Positions 43,798 to 52,092 of a stretch of 64,000 bases of DNA are shown here, piece by piece. The position numbers and the translations under genes are program-made. Each line of letters begins with the position of its first letter. Positions within the stretch are counted from its first letter, which is position 1. Below the pieces are notes generated by a model. The model saw only the letters and a list, made by a program, of their open reading frames with translations, made no database searches and was not told the origin of the DNA. The DNA lies in NCBI RefSeq assembly GCF_900188115.1, contig NZ_FZNW01000020.1, positions 1-64,000 on the forward strand, written 5' to 3'. This DNA is from Haloechinothrix alba. Lineage in GTDB: Bacteria; Actinomycetota; Actinomycetes; Mycobacteriales; Pseudonocardiaceae.

Positions 43798-44424
43798 GTG
43801 ACCGCGCTACCGAACAGCTCAGCAGCCCCTCGCAAACGCATGCCGCGTGCCCAGCGCGAGCGCCAGATGATCGATGTCGCCGTTGCCCTGTTCGCCGAAC
43901 GCGGCTACGTCGCGGCGTCCATGGACGAGATCGCCGAGCGCGTCGGCGTATCCAAGCCGATGCTCTACGAGTACTTCCACTCCAAGGAAGGCCTGCTCAT
44001 CGCCGCGATCCGCAGGGCACGTGCCGACCTGCTGGCCAGGACGGAGAACGCCGCCTCATCGGCACTCTCGGCGGAGGAGGCGCTGTGGCAGGGCCTGCTC
44101 GCCTTCTTCCAGTTCATCGACGAGCGCCATGCGGAATGGTCCCTGCTGCGTCACGAGCTGTCCCTGGTCGGCGCGTCGGCGGCCGACGAGGTCGAGGCCA
44201 TCCGGCGCCAGCAGACCGAGTTCAACGCCTCGCTCATCCGGGCCTACCTACCCGGCGTGTCCGATCTCGAGGTCGAGGCGGTCGCCGAGTTCCTCGTCGG
44301 GGCCTGCGAGCGCATGGCGATCTGGGCGGAGCGCCAGGAGGAGGTCACCCCGGAGCGCGCCACGGGCCTGACGATGGACATTCTGTGGAACGGCCTGGGT
44401 AACAAGCAGGGCGGCCACTCGTGA
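43798..44424 (+). CDS. TetR-family regulator of the BVMO gene
   Basis: This 208-residue protein has a TetR helix-turn-helix (about 20-65, SMDEIAERVGVSKPMLYEYF) and a helical ligand domain, with a PRKRMPRAQR basic lead-in. The divergent arrangement with a monooxygenase and the intervening repeat suggest autorepression and substrate-inducible control of the BVMO gene. It starts at GTG 43798, only 8 bases after the direct repeat. A leaderless message is possible. Confidence 0.88.
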   Translation: MTALPNSSAAPRKRMPRAQRERQMIDVAVALFAERGYVAASMDEIAERVGVSKPMLYEYFHSKEGLLIAAIRRARADLLARTENAASSALSAEEALWQGLLAFFQFIDERHAEWSLLRHELSLVGASAADEVEAIRRQQTEFNASLIRAYLPGVSDLEVEAVAEFLVGACERMAIWAERQEEVTPERATGLTMDILWNGLGNKQGGHS

Positions 44425-44578
44425 CCTGCCACACTCGGTGATGGTTGCCGCTGTGCTCCTACGCTCACGTAGGCCATCATGCCCCCGCCTGTTGACGTGT
44501 CCGAAGATCGCGTCATAAACGAGTGGCGGCACGGTCTTCACAGGGGAATGATGAGCAGCGAAGGAAGGGGTGAGTCGG

Positions 44579-44947
44579 ATGGTGGAACCGATAACGGCGA
44601 GCTACGCGGAAGAAGATGAGGAATGGACCATCACCGTGGCCGGTCTGGGCCGCGAGCTCACCGCGCGCGCACCCGGCCTCATCGCCGCCCGTGACCGTGC
44701 CGAGCAGCTGATCGACAAGCTCGTTCCCGATCAGGAGGAACGAGCGGTGGTCCACATGCTCAACGGCAGCGCTGTCGACTTCACGGCGAAGTACATGCAG
44801 GTGCGCATCGCCGGCCCCGAGGCGGAGCAGGCAGCCGCACCGGCGGGCGAGCACACCGGCAGCGAGGGAACCGACGACGCCGATGCAGGCGCGGCCGAAC
44901 CCCCCGCTACCGAGGACGGGAGCCCGCAGGGCGAGCTCAGCGCCTGA
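44579..44947 (+). CDS. Small acidic protein, possibly HicB-like
   Basis: This 122-residue protein starts MVEPITASYAEEDEEWTITV. Its first 80 residues (EWTITVAGLGRELTARAPGLIAARDRAEQLID) have the beta-beta-beta-alpha rhythm of HicB-type partial RNase H folds. No HicA toxin partner is next to it, so an antitoxin role is unlikely, and other ligand-binding functions are open. The C-terminal 40 residues are an Ala/Gly/Glu/Asp-rich disordered tail. GGAAGG lies upstream of the ATG. Confidence 0.55.
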   Translation: MVEPITASYAEEDEEWTITVAGLGRELTARAPGLIAARDRAEQLIDKLVPDQEERAVVHMLNGSAVDFTAKYMQVRIAGPEAEQAAAPAGEHTGSEGTDDADAGAAEPPATEDGSPQGELSA

Positions 44948-44962
44948 TCGCCGGTACCGGCG

Positions 44963-45184
44963 TTAGCGCAGCAGCTTGCGCAGCAACAACGCACCGATCA
45001 GCACGCCTGCGCCGATCACGGGGTACTTCACCTTCGGCTCGGACCACGTGGCGCGCACCGAGGTCTTGGCGGAGTCGGCCAGACGCTTCGGGCTCGCCTT
45101 CGTACCGAGCTGGTCCAGTGTGACAGCGAGGGCGTCGCGCGCCCTCTCGATGTCCCGCTCGATGCTCTCCTGATCGCGGACCAC
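44963..45184 (-). CDS. DUF3618 membrane-anchored protein
   Basis: The 73-residue protein has the DUF3618 pattern DQESIERDIERARDALAVTL followed by a single C-terminal membrane segment (YPVIGAGVLIGALLLRKLL). The family is small and of unknown function. The GTG at 45184 is preceded by AGGAGG. The helical part is amphipathic. Confidence 0.85.
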   Translation of the reverse strand: MVRDQESIERDIERARDALAVTLDQLGTKASPKRLADSAKTSVRATWSEPKVKYPVIGAGVLIGALLLRKLLR

Positions 45185-45332
45185 GTGTCCTCCTGACGTC
45201 GCTGAAGGGGGTCCAGGAACGGGCACAGATCCTGGTCGTCGCTCACAGTAGATCACCGGCCGACCGCACCGTGCAGTGGCACTCCGGAGCGTCGCCGGAT
45301 CCGCGTGTTCGTTAGGCTTGTCGCGACGAGCG

Positions 45333-45406
45333 GGGCCCGTAGCCCAATAGGCAGAGGCACATGGTTTAGGTCCATGCCAGTGTGAGTTCGAGTCTCACCG
45401 GGCCCA
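45333..45406 (+). tRNA. Unusual class I tRNA with anticodon TAG
   Basis: The cloverleaf has acceptor GGGCCCG/CGGGCCC, anticodon stem CATGG/CCATG with loop TTTAGGT (anticodon TAG, reading CUA leucine codons), T-arm GTGAG-TTCGAGT-CTCAC and discriminator A. The variable region is only 5 bases, while bacterial leucine tRNAs have a long variable arm. CCA is not encoded, unlike the other two tRNAs here. The D-stem has one C13/A22 mismatch. Folding is strong, so it is probably a real tRNA, but its amino acid identity is unclear. Confidence 0.75.
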
Positions 45407-45516
45407 CGTCGAGCGCCCCCGTCGAACCGCTCGACGGGGACACGCCCGGGGCCACGGTACGGACACGGATCCGGCCGCAGGCCTCGGGTGCACGGCGAGC
45501 ATCCGGAGACACCCGA

Positions 45517-46515
45517 GTGACAGGCACCTCCAGCCAGATCGACGTCGACGGCGCGCGCATCTACGCGATCGGGATGCGCACCCGGTTCCGGGGGATCACC
45601 GTGCGCGAGGGGATGCTGCTCGAGGGACCGGCCGGATGGGGCGAGTTCTGCCCGTTCACCGACTACGACGACACCACGTCCGCCGCGTGGCTGGCCACCG
45701 CGATCGAGCAGTGCACCCTCGGATGGCCTGCACCCGTGCGGGACCGCGTTCCCGTCAACTGCACCGTGCCCGCCCTCGCCCCGGAACGGGCCCGTGAGGT
45801 CGCCGCCCGTTCCGGCTGCGGTACCGCCAAGGTCAAGGTCGCCGACCACCCCGAATCCCTGAACGAGGACCTCGCCCGCGTCGAGGCGGTGCGCGACGCA
45901 CTCGGCCCGGACGGCGCGATCCGCGTGGACGCGAACGGAGCCTGGGACGTCGACACGGCCGCCGGTCATATCCGCCTGCTGGACAGCGCCGCCCGCGGGC
46001 TGGAGTACGCCGAGCAGCCCTGCCGCAGCATCGAGGAGCTCGCCGCCGTCCGGCGCCGGGTCGAGGTGCGCATCGCCGCCGACGAGTCCATCCGGCGTGC
46101 CGAGGACCCGCTGCGGGTGGCCGTCGCGGGGGCCGCCGACATCGCGGTGCTCAAGTGCGCCCCGCTCGGCGGCGTCCGGCGCTCGCTGGAGGTCGCCGAA
46201 GCCGCCGGGCTGCCGTGCGTGGTCTCCTCCGCGCTGGAGACCAGCGTGGGGCTGGCCGCGCAGCTGGCTCTGGCCGGTGCCCTGCCCGAACTGGACTTCG
46301 CCTGCGGCCTCGGCACGCTCTCCCTGCTCGACGGCGATATCGCCGCCGGAGCCGACTCCCTGCGGGTCGTCGACGGCCACCTGCCCGTGCCGCGCACACC
46401 GCCCACGCCGGACCCCGGCCTGCTCGACACCCACGCGCTCACCGACCCAGGACGGGCCGCGTGGTGGCGGGACCGCCTCGACCGCGTGCTCGCCGTGCAC
46501 GGGGACGGCCGGTGA
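45517..46515 (+). CDS. menC: o-Succinylbenzoate synthase
   Basis: MenC is an enolase-superfamily enzyme that dehydrates SHCHC to o-succinylbenzoate in menaquinone synthesis. The 332-residue protein has the general acid/base AKVKVAD (KxK), the three metal ligands in VDANGAWD, YAEQPC and ADESI, and VLKCAPLGG with the second Lys. It starts at GTG 45517 with GGAG 8 bases upstream. A longer upstream frame overlaps the tRNA and is not credible. No other men genes are in the window. Confidence 0.88.
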   Translation: MTGTSSQIDVDGARIYAIGMRTRFRGITVREGMLLEGPAGWGEFCPFTDYDDTTSAAWLATAIEQCTLGWPAPVRDRVPVNCTVPALAPERAREVAARSGCGTAKVKVADHPESLNEDLARVEAVRDALGPDGAIRVDANGAWDVDTAAGHIRLLDSAARGLEYAEQPCRSIEELAAVRRRVEVRIAADESIRRAEDPLRVAVAGAADIAVLKCAPLGGVRRSLEVAEAAGLPCVVSSALETSVGLAAQLALAGALPELDFACGLGTLSLLDGDIAAGADSLRVVDGHLPVPRTPPTPDPGLLDTHALTDPGRAAWWRDRLDRVLAVHGDGR

Positions 46516-46763
46516 GACCCGCACCCGAAGCTCATCCGGGCCGCGTGAGGGTTCGTGCAGTCGTGGTCCCGCCTGCCCGCTCCCAGGCTTCCCGGTCGAC
46601 GAGCCGGTTCGGCGAGTCGCCGCGGTCCGACTCGACCGGAACAACGACGACTCCTGTCACCGGGTACGAAACCTGCTCAGAACGTTCCCTCCCGTCTGAT
46701 AGATGCACCGCTACCCTTCCTCCATCGCTTCACCCGACAGATCCGGAACGGGCAGCGCACCCC

Positions 46764-46793
46764 GCTGCACCCGGCTGCACCCGGCTGCACCCG
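46764..46793. repeat. Three tandem copies of a 10-bp unit
   Basis: GCTGCACCCG occurs three times in direct succession, in the 347-base gap (46516-46862) between menC and the cysteinyl-ligase gene. No other feature is obvious in that gap. Confidence 0.85.
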
Positions 46794-46862
46794 GCAAAGT
46801 CGTCCAGCAGGGCACGCGCCGTCGGGCTGCCCATCGCCGGCGTACGCGGCATACTCGGCGGC

Positions 46863-47990
46863 ATGGATGGCCACGCCAGGTGGGACGCGTACGGCGCGCT
46901 GCAGCTGTCCGGCACGTCACTGCCCCTGCTGGACCGCGCCCGCGTGTACGCCTGCGGCATCACGCCCTACGACGTCACCCATCTCGGCCATGCCGCGACG
47001 TTCGTCTGGGTGGACGTGCTGGGCCGGGTGCTACGCCTCGTCGGTGTCGAACCGGACGTGTGCCGCAACGTCACCGACGTCGACGACGTACTCGACGCGG
47101 CGGCCGCACGTGCCGGGACGGACGCCGACTGGTTCGCCGCCGTCGGGCAGTTCCGGTTCGAAACCGAGATGGCCAAGCTCAACCTGCGACAGCCGCAGCA
47201 CGAACCGCGCGCACACCGCTACATTCCGCACGTGGTGCGGCTCGCGCGGCACCTGGTGGAGTCCGGCTCGGCCTACGTCAGGGACGGCAGCGTGTACTTC
47301 CGGGGTCACCACGTCCCCGCCCGAGCCGGTGTGGACCGGCGACGCGCGCGCGAGCTCGCCGTGGAGTTCGACGGCAGACCGGACGACCCGGCGAAGGACG
47401 ACCCGTTCGACGTGGCTGTCTGGCAGGCCGCAGGCCCGGACCGGGTCGGCTGGGAGTCACCGTGGGGCACCGGCAGGCCCGGCTGGCACGCCGAGTGCGT
47501 TGCGATGTCGGCGTCGGTGTTCGGCGTCGGGGTGGACATCCACGCGGGCGGCGCCGACCTGACCTTCCCGCACCACGCCTACCACGCGGCCATAGCTGAG
47601 GCCCTGACCGGCGTGACGCCCTACACGCGCGCGTGGCTGCACATCGGCACGGTCACCGTGGCGGGACGCAAGATGGCCAAGTCGGCCGACAACCTGGTCC
47701 TTGTGCCGGATCTGCTCACCGAGCACGCACCCGCTGTGCTGCGCATGATGATCCTGGACCGCCGGTGGCAGGACTCCTGGGACTTCTCCATCGACCAGCT
47801 GGACGCGGCAGGGGCCCGGCTGGAGCAGCTCTACAGCGCGGCGGGTCGCCGGGCGACGGACGGTACCGCCCCTGAGCGGGTGCGGCGCGCGCTGAGCACC
47901 GAACTCGACGTGCCGGCGGCGCTGGACATCGCGATCGACAGCGGCGGGGACTCCGCCCGCTCGCTCGTGACCGTACTCGGCCTGTCCTGA
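46863..47990 (+). CDS. Cysteinyl-tRNA synthetase/MshC-family cysteine ligase paralogue
   Basis: The 375-residue protein is a short CysS-type nucleotidyl transferase with YACGITPYDVTHLGHAATF (HIGH-like, zinc-binding Cys), NVTDVDD, GRPGWHAECVAM, FPHHAYHAA and KMAKS in place of KMSKS. It ends before the anticodon-binding domain, as MshC (mycothiol cysteine ligase, about 410 residues) does, but it is shorter and diverges in sequence. It may attach Cys to glucosaminyl-inositol or to another small molecule. ATG 46863 is used. It is downstream of menC but separated by 347 bases. Confidence 0.8.
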   Translation: MDGHARWDAYGALQLSGTSLPLLDRARVYACGITPYDVTHLGHAATFVWVDVLGRVLRLVGVEPDVCRNVTDVDDVLDAAAARAGTDADWFAAVGQFRFETEMAKLNLRQPQHEPRAHRYIPHVVRLARHLVESGSAYVRDGSVYFRGHHVPARAGVDRRRARELAVEFDGRPDDPAKDDPFDVAVWQAAGPDRVGWESPWGTGRPGWHAECVAMSASVFGVGVDIHAGGADLTFPHHAYHAAIAEALTGVTPYTRAWLHIGTVTVAGRKMAKSADNLVLVPDLLTEHAPAVLRMMILDRRWQDSWDFSIDQLDAAGARLEQLYSAAGRRATDGTAPERVRRALSTELDVPAALDIAIDSGGDSARSLVTVLGLS

Positions 47991-48127
47991 GCCGGAGACC
48001 TCGCGCCCACGCTCGACGGGCCGGTGAGCCCGCCGCGCACGAAGCGGCGCTCGGCACTTCCGTACCGCGGGGAAAGGCGCATGATGGATACGGGGAACCA
48101 GGGGGAGCCCTTGTTCGTGGAGGTGGT

Positions 48128-48340
48128 GTGCTGACTACCGAGAACACTCCCGGTAACACGACTCAGATGACCGACCATCCGGACATCGTGGCAACGGGCG
48201 CCCGGTACGACCGCATGGCCGAGACGCCCGCTGCACAGCTCACGGACGGCCTGACCATGCTCGCCGGGCTGTTCGTCGCGCTGCTCGGGCTCGCCGCGAT
48301 GATGCCGATGTACCGGGCCAAGCGGGCCGCGCGCAGCTAG
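48128..48340 (+). CDS. Small membrane protein, truncated SPW-type
   Basis: The 70-residue protein has an N-terminal region HPDIVATGARYDRMAETPAAQL followed by one hydrophobic segment (LTMLAGLFVALLGLAAMM), then a basic tail. The first part matches the pattern of actinobacterial SPW-repeat membrane proteins, which continue with the motif SPW and further helices. These are missing here, so it is a short form or remnant. GTG 48128 follows GGAGGTG. ATG 48167 is another possible start. Confidence 0.6.
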   Translation: MLTTENTPGNTTQMTDHPDIVATGARYDRMAETPAAQLTDGLTMLAGLFVALLGLAAMMPMYRAKRAARS

Positions 48341-48446
48341 ACGCACTCCGGCGGTCCCGCCGGGGCAGGCCGTAGCCTTCCAAGGGCGAGGCCCTCGTCC
48401 CACCGCCGCCCATCGGGGCCGGGGGCCGGAGCCCAGCCCGGCCTTG

Positions 48447-48875
48447 TCACCGCTCGGACGAGCCCGCGCCGTGCTCCACGGCGGTGGCATCGATCGCGCG
48501 CTGCAGGGCGGGCAGCTCCCGCACCAGCTTGTCGAGATCCGCGCCGTCGATGTGCAGCAGCTCGACGGGTTCCACCGTGGACACCGTCGCCGAGCGTAGC
48601 CGCCCCTGGCGCAGCGCGACCTCGCCGACCACGTCACCGGGGCCCAGCTCGGCCACACGCTCCGTACCGACGAACACGGCGACCGTTCCGGACAGCAGGA
48701 TGTAACAGGCGTCGCCCGGGGTCTGTTCCTGGATCAGCGACCAGTGTGCAGGAAGGGTGACCCGGCTGGCCGAGTCGACGATCCGGCGGAGCTCGCGGTC
48801 CGTGAGGTCGCCGAGCGGGCCGGTGTCGCGCAGGAAGCGGGCCTCTGAGCCCGGTTTGGGTGCGTCGGACGCCAT
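48447..48875 (-). CDS. Cyclic-nucleotide-binding domain protein
   Basis: This 142-residue protein is a single CNBD (CRP N-terminal-like) domain, with the phosphate-binding cassette GDVVGEVALRQGRLRSATVS. It has no helix-turn-helix, so it is not a transcription factor itself. It lies 34 bases downstream of purU on the same strand and may share its transcript. ATG 48875 is preceded by GGAG. Confidence 0.78.
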   Translation of the reverse strand: MASDAPKPGSEARFLRDTGPLGDLTDRELRRIVDSASRVTLPAHWSLIQEQTPGDACYILLSGTVAVFVGTERVAELGPGDVVGEVALRQGRLRSATVSTVEPVELLHIDGADLDKLVRELPALQRAIDATAVEHGAGSSER

Positions 48876-48909
48876 CGAATACTCCGTTCCGCCCACCCGG
48901 TGGTGGGCA

Positions 48910-49827
48910 CTAGAACACCACCGTTCTCCCCGCGTGCACCAGCACGCGGTGTTCCAGGTGCCAACGTAGGCCCCGGGCCAGCACCACCTTCTCGATGTCC
49001 CGGCCGCGGCGGACCATATCGGCGACCGTGTCACTGTGGTCCACCCGGATCACATCCTGCTCGATGATGGGCCCGGCGTCGAGTTCGGCGGTTACGTAGT
49101 GGCAGGTCGCGCCGATCAGCTTGACTCCGCGACTGTGCGCCTGATGGTACGGCCGGGCGCCGACGAACGACGGGAGGAAGCTGTGGTGGATGTTCACCGC
49201 GCGCCCCGCCCACGCCTGGCACAGCTCCGGCGGAAGGATCTGCATGAACCGCGCCAGCACGATCGCGTCCGGGTCGTGCTCGTCGACGATCGTGCGCACC
49301 CGGTCGAACGCCGCAGCCTTCCCGTCCGCGTCCTTCGGGAACGGGACGTGGTGGAAGTCGATACCGAACGCTTCGGTGATCTCGCCGAGTGACTCGTGGT
49401 TACCGATCACGGCGGGCACGTCGACGTTGAGCTCCCCGCCTGCGACCCTGCCGAGCAGGTCGTAGAGGCAGTGGCCGTCCGTGGAGACCAGCAACACCAT
49501 CCGGCGCCGATCGCCGGTGTCGTCGATACGCCACTGCGAGCCTTCCACACCACCGTCGGCATCGGAGCCCGCCCCCAGCGACGCGGCAACCGGGCTGAAC
49601 AGGCTGCGCAGCTCCTCGACATCGTAGGGCAGCGAGTCCGCCCGCACCTCCTGCCGGGTGAAGAACCACCCCGTGTCGGGGTCGGTGTGGTAAGCCGCCT
49701 CCACGATCCACCCGCCGAGCTCGGCGAGGAACGACGCGATCCGCGCGACGATACCGACCCGGTCCGGGCAGCCGAACGTGATGACGAATCGCCGCTCCGA
49801 CGGGTCCTCTGCCTCCACGGTCTCCAC
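48910..49827 (-). CDS. purU: Formyltetrahydrofolate deformylase
   Basis: PurU hydrolyses 10-formyl-tetrahydrofolate to formate and THF, balancing one-carbon pools and supplying formate for PurT. The 305-residue protein has an N-terminal ACT domain (about 12-90) and a formyl-transferase domain with AVNIHHSFLPSFVGARPY near 215-232 and HSDTVADMVRRGRDIEK near the end. Length and both domains match the family. It is on the minus strand with the CNBD gene downstream. Confidence 0.93.
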   Translation of the reverse strand: METVEAEDPSERRFVITFGCPDRVGIVARIASFLAELGGWIVEAAYHTDPDTGWFFTRQEVRADSLPYDVEELRSLFSPVAASLGAGSDADGGVEGSQWRIDDTGDRRRMVLLVSTDGHCLYDLLGRVAGGELNVDVPAVIGNHESLGEITEAFGIDFHHVPFPKDADGKAAAFDRVRTIVDEHDPDAIVLARFMQILPPELCQAWAGRAVNIHHSFLPSFVGARPYHQAHSRGVKLIGATCHYVTAELDAGPIIEQDVIRVDHSDTVADMVRRGRDIEKVVLARGLRWHLEHRVLVHAGRTVVF

Positions 49828-50046
49828 CGTCCACCCTCGTGCCTGCTCCTACACCTGTGCCGGGCACTGTATCGGGGGAGCTTACCGGCCGTGCGTGCCC
49901 GGCCCTGCGGATGACCGGCTGGGGCAGGCACGAGGCCGGGAAGGACGCGGGCGACCAGCGTGAACGGGCACGGCCGCGACGCGGTATCCTGGGGATTCGC
50001 GCGCGACCACCCGGTTCACTGCGTGCGAGGTACGACAGGGACGAGC

Positions 50047-50244
50047 ATGACCGAATTCCGATACAGCGCGGCCGAGCGATGCACCTGGTGCTCCATGCGC
50101 GCCGTCCTCCCCTCGGAGGATGCCGCGGACCGGATCGTCGCCGCGTCCGGCGGCCGGCTGATGAAGTACCGCTGTCCCGTCGACGACGGATGGCACCTCA
50201 GCTACCCGGCCACCGAACACGCGACGTTGATCGATCCCCGCTGA
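50047..50244 (+). CDS. Small zinc-ribbon-like protein
   Basis: The 65-residue protein reads MTEFRYSAAERCTWCSMRA and later CPVDDGWHLSY. The CxxC pair and a further CP suggest a small metal-binding ribbon with a Trp-His after the third Cys. A paralogue at 55083-55271 shares FRYxxAxRC, MRA(V/I)LP(S/T)ED, AD and CPxxxGWH. Function is unknown. Confidence 0.72.
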   Translation: MTEFRYSAAERCTWCSMRAVLPSEDAADRIVAASGGRLMKYRCPVDDGWHLSYPATEHATLIDPR

Positions 50245-50248
50245 GGGC

Positions 50249-50503
50249 TCAGCGGTTGACCATCACGCGGCTGGCCAGCCAGCCGGTGTAGGCGAGCAGC
50301 CCGGCGACGCCGGCCTTGCGGGTCCTGTCGCTGACCAGAGCCAGCCCCAGCGCCACCTCGGTGGCTCCGTTGCGGTACACCCACTGCCGTGTGTCCTCGG
50401 GAAACGCGGCCTCGGACAGCGGTTCGAAGGCGCTCGGCGCCGCGAAATGAGCGGCACCGGTTCCGGCGAGCAGAACCCCGAAGATGCGCGAGAGCTTTGC
50501 CAT
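50249..50503 (-). CDS. Small DoxX-like membrane protein
   Basis: The 84-residue protein has two or more hydrophobic segments and the AHFAAP...TEVALGLALV pattern of DoxX/DoxD-like membrane proteins, which support redox or electron-transport functions. It is shorter than typical DoxX. The ATG at 50503 follows GAAAGGATCG. It converges on the zinc-ribbon gene, four bases apart. Confidence 0.7.
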   Translation of the reverse strand: MAKLSRIFGVLLAGTGAAHFAAPSAFEPLSEAAFPEDTRQWVYRNGATEVALGLALVSDRTRKAGVAGLLAYTGWLASRVMVNR

Positions 50504-50734
50504 GGTCGACGATCCTTTCGACGTCAGCTGGTTCGTCCACCGCGGTGCCGTGTCACCGGCCGCCCGGACGGCGGCCGCGACGGCGCTGCGGACGCGCCCC
50601 AGCCTACTGACAACAGCTGTAGCCAGGCACGTACCTCACGCACGCGATTCGCGATCCACGTCACACCAGCGCGCGGTAACAGGATCACGTGCACGCCCCA
50701 CCCACCCCGTGGTCAAATAGCGGGGACACCCCGA

Positions 50735-50817
50735 GTGCTGAATGACGCTTTCAGTCCACCTGGCGCGCTGAATGACGCTTTGAGCGCCTCTCGTGGACTG
50801 AAAGCGTCATTCAGCAC
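50735..50817. repeat. REPIN-like element, second copy
   Basis: Arms 50735-50757 and 50795-50817 are identical in sequence to those at 32822-32904, with the same 37-base spacer length and a middle unit (TGAATGACGCTTTGA). It lies in the 353-base gap before glgC, ending 40 bases before its start codon. The rest of the gap shows nothing clear. Confidence 0.92.
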
Positions 50818-50856
50818 AGCCCGGCATGGCATGCGCGGCAGCGGACAGGGAGGGCC

Positions 50857-52083
50857 ATGGCTCGACGACCACGCGTACTCGCGATCGTGCTCGCCGGTGG
50901 GGAAGGCAAACGCCTGATGCCGCTCACCACCGACCGCGCCAAGCCGGCCGTCCCGTTCGGCGGGAGCTACCGTCTGATCGACTTCGTGCTGTCCAACCTC
51001 GTGCACGCCGGCTACCTGCGGATCTGCGTGCTGACCCAGTACAAGTCGCACTCCCTCGACCGTCACATCTCGATCACCTGGCGGCAGTCGTCCCTGGTCG
51101 GCAACTACGTCACCCCGGTTCCCGCCCAGCAGCGCCTCGGCAAACGCTGGTTCCAGGGCAGCGCGGACGCCATCCACCAGTCCCTGAACCTCATCCACGA
51201 CGACCAGCCCGACTACGTCGTCGTGTTCGGCGCGGACCACGTCTACCGGATGGACCCGTCCCAGCTGGTCGAGGCGCACATCGAGTCAGGGGCCGGCGTG
51301 ACGGTCGCAGGCATCCGGGTCGCGAGGGAGTCCGCGTCGTCGTTCGGCATCATCGGCACCTCGGACGGTACGACCATCGACGCCTTCCTGGAGAAGCCCG
51401 CGGACCCTCCCCCGTTGCCGGACGACGCCGGGCGGTCCTTCGCGTCGATGGGCAACTACGTCTTCTCGACCAGCGTGCTGCTGGACGCCTTGCGCGCCGA
51501 CGCGGCGGACGAGAACTCCGGCCACGACATGGGCGGCGACATCGTCCCGATGCTCGTCGACTCCGGCGCCGCATGCGTCTACGACTTCGCCGACAACGAC
51601 GTGCCCGGCACCACCGAGCTCGACCGCCACTACTGGCGTGACGTGGGGACGCTGGACGCCTACCACGATGCGCACATGGACCTGGTCTCCGCGCACCCCG
51701 TGTTCGACCTGCACGACCGCGAGTGGCCGATCCTGACCAGCCACCCGCAGCTGCCCGGTGCCAAGTTCGTCGAGGGCGGCCACGCGGTGGACTCGATCAT
51801 CGCCAACGGCTGCGTCATCGCCGGTGGCACCGCCGAGCGGTCGGTACTGTCCCCCGGCGTGACTGTCAGGGAGGGCGCCTACCTCCAGCGCTCGATCGTG
51901 ATGGACGACGCCCGGATCGGCGCGGGGGCCATCGTGCGGAACGCGATCCTCGACAAGGGTGTGCACGTGCCTCCGGGAGCCGTGATCGGCACCGATCACG
52001 AGCACGACACGGCACGCGGGTTCACGGTGAGCCCGGCGGGCACAACGGTGCTCGGCAAGGGGCAGTACGTGCCGCCGCCGTGA
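50857..52083 (+). CDS. glgC: Glucose-1-phosphate adenylyltransferase
   Basis: GlgC makes ADP-glucose from ATP and glucose 1-phosphate, the first step of bacterial glycogen synthesis. The 408-residue protein has [16 protein letters not shown] (nucleotide-binding), [27 protein letters not shown] and a C-terminal left-handed beta-helix domain. ATG 50857 is preceded by GGAGG. The convergent gene is otsA, so glycogen and trehalose synthesis genes sit together. The REPIN-like element lies directly upstream. Confidence 0.95.
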   Translation: MARRPRVLAIVLAGGEGKRLMPLTTDRAKPAVPFGGSYRLIDFVLSNLVHAGYLRICVLTQYKSHSLDRHISITWRQSSLVGNYVTPVPAQQRLGKRWFQGSADAIHQSLNLIHDDQPDYVVVFGADHVYRMDPSQLVEAHIESGAGVTVAGIRVARESASSFGIIGTSDGTTIDAFLEKPADPPPLPDDAGRSFASMGNYVFSTSVLLDALRADAADENSGHDMGGDIVPMLVDSGAACVYDFADNDVPGTTELDRHYWRDVGTLDAYHDAHMDLVSAHPVFDLHDREWPILTSHPQLPGAKFVEGGHAVDSIIANGCVIAGGTAERSVLSPGVTVREGAYLQRSIVMDDARIGAGAIVRNAILDKGVHVPPGAVIGTDHEHDTARGFTVSPAGTTVLGKGQYVPPP

Positions 52084-52092
52084 GCCGGCCCG

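Noticed and set aside
46764-46793. A CRISPR-like array
   Set aside because: The three 10-bp units are contiguous without spacers, so this is a simple tandem repeat.
46516-46862. A gene extending upstream of the cysteinyl-ligase start
   Set aside because: The frame lacks family similarity and the ATG at 46863 gives a natural N-terminus.
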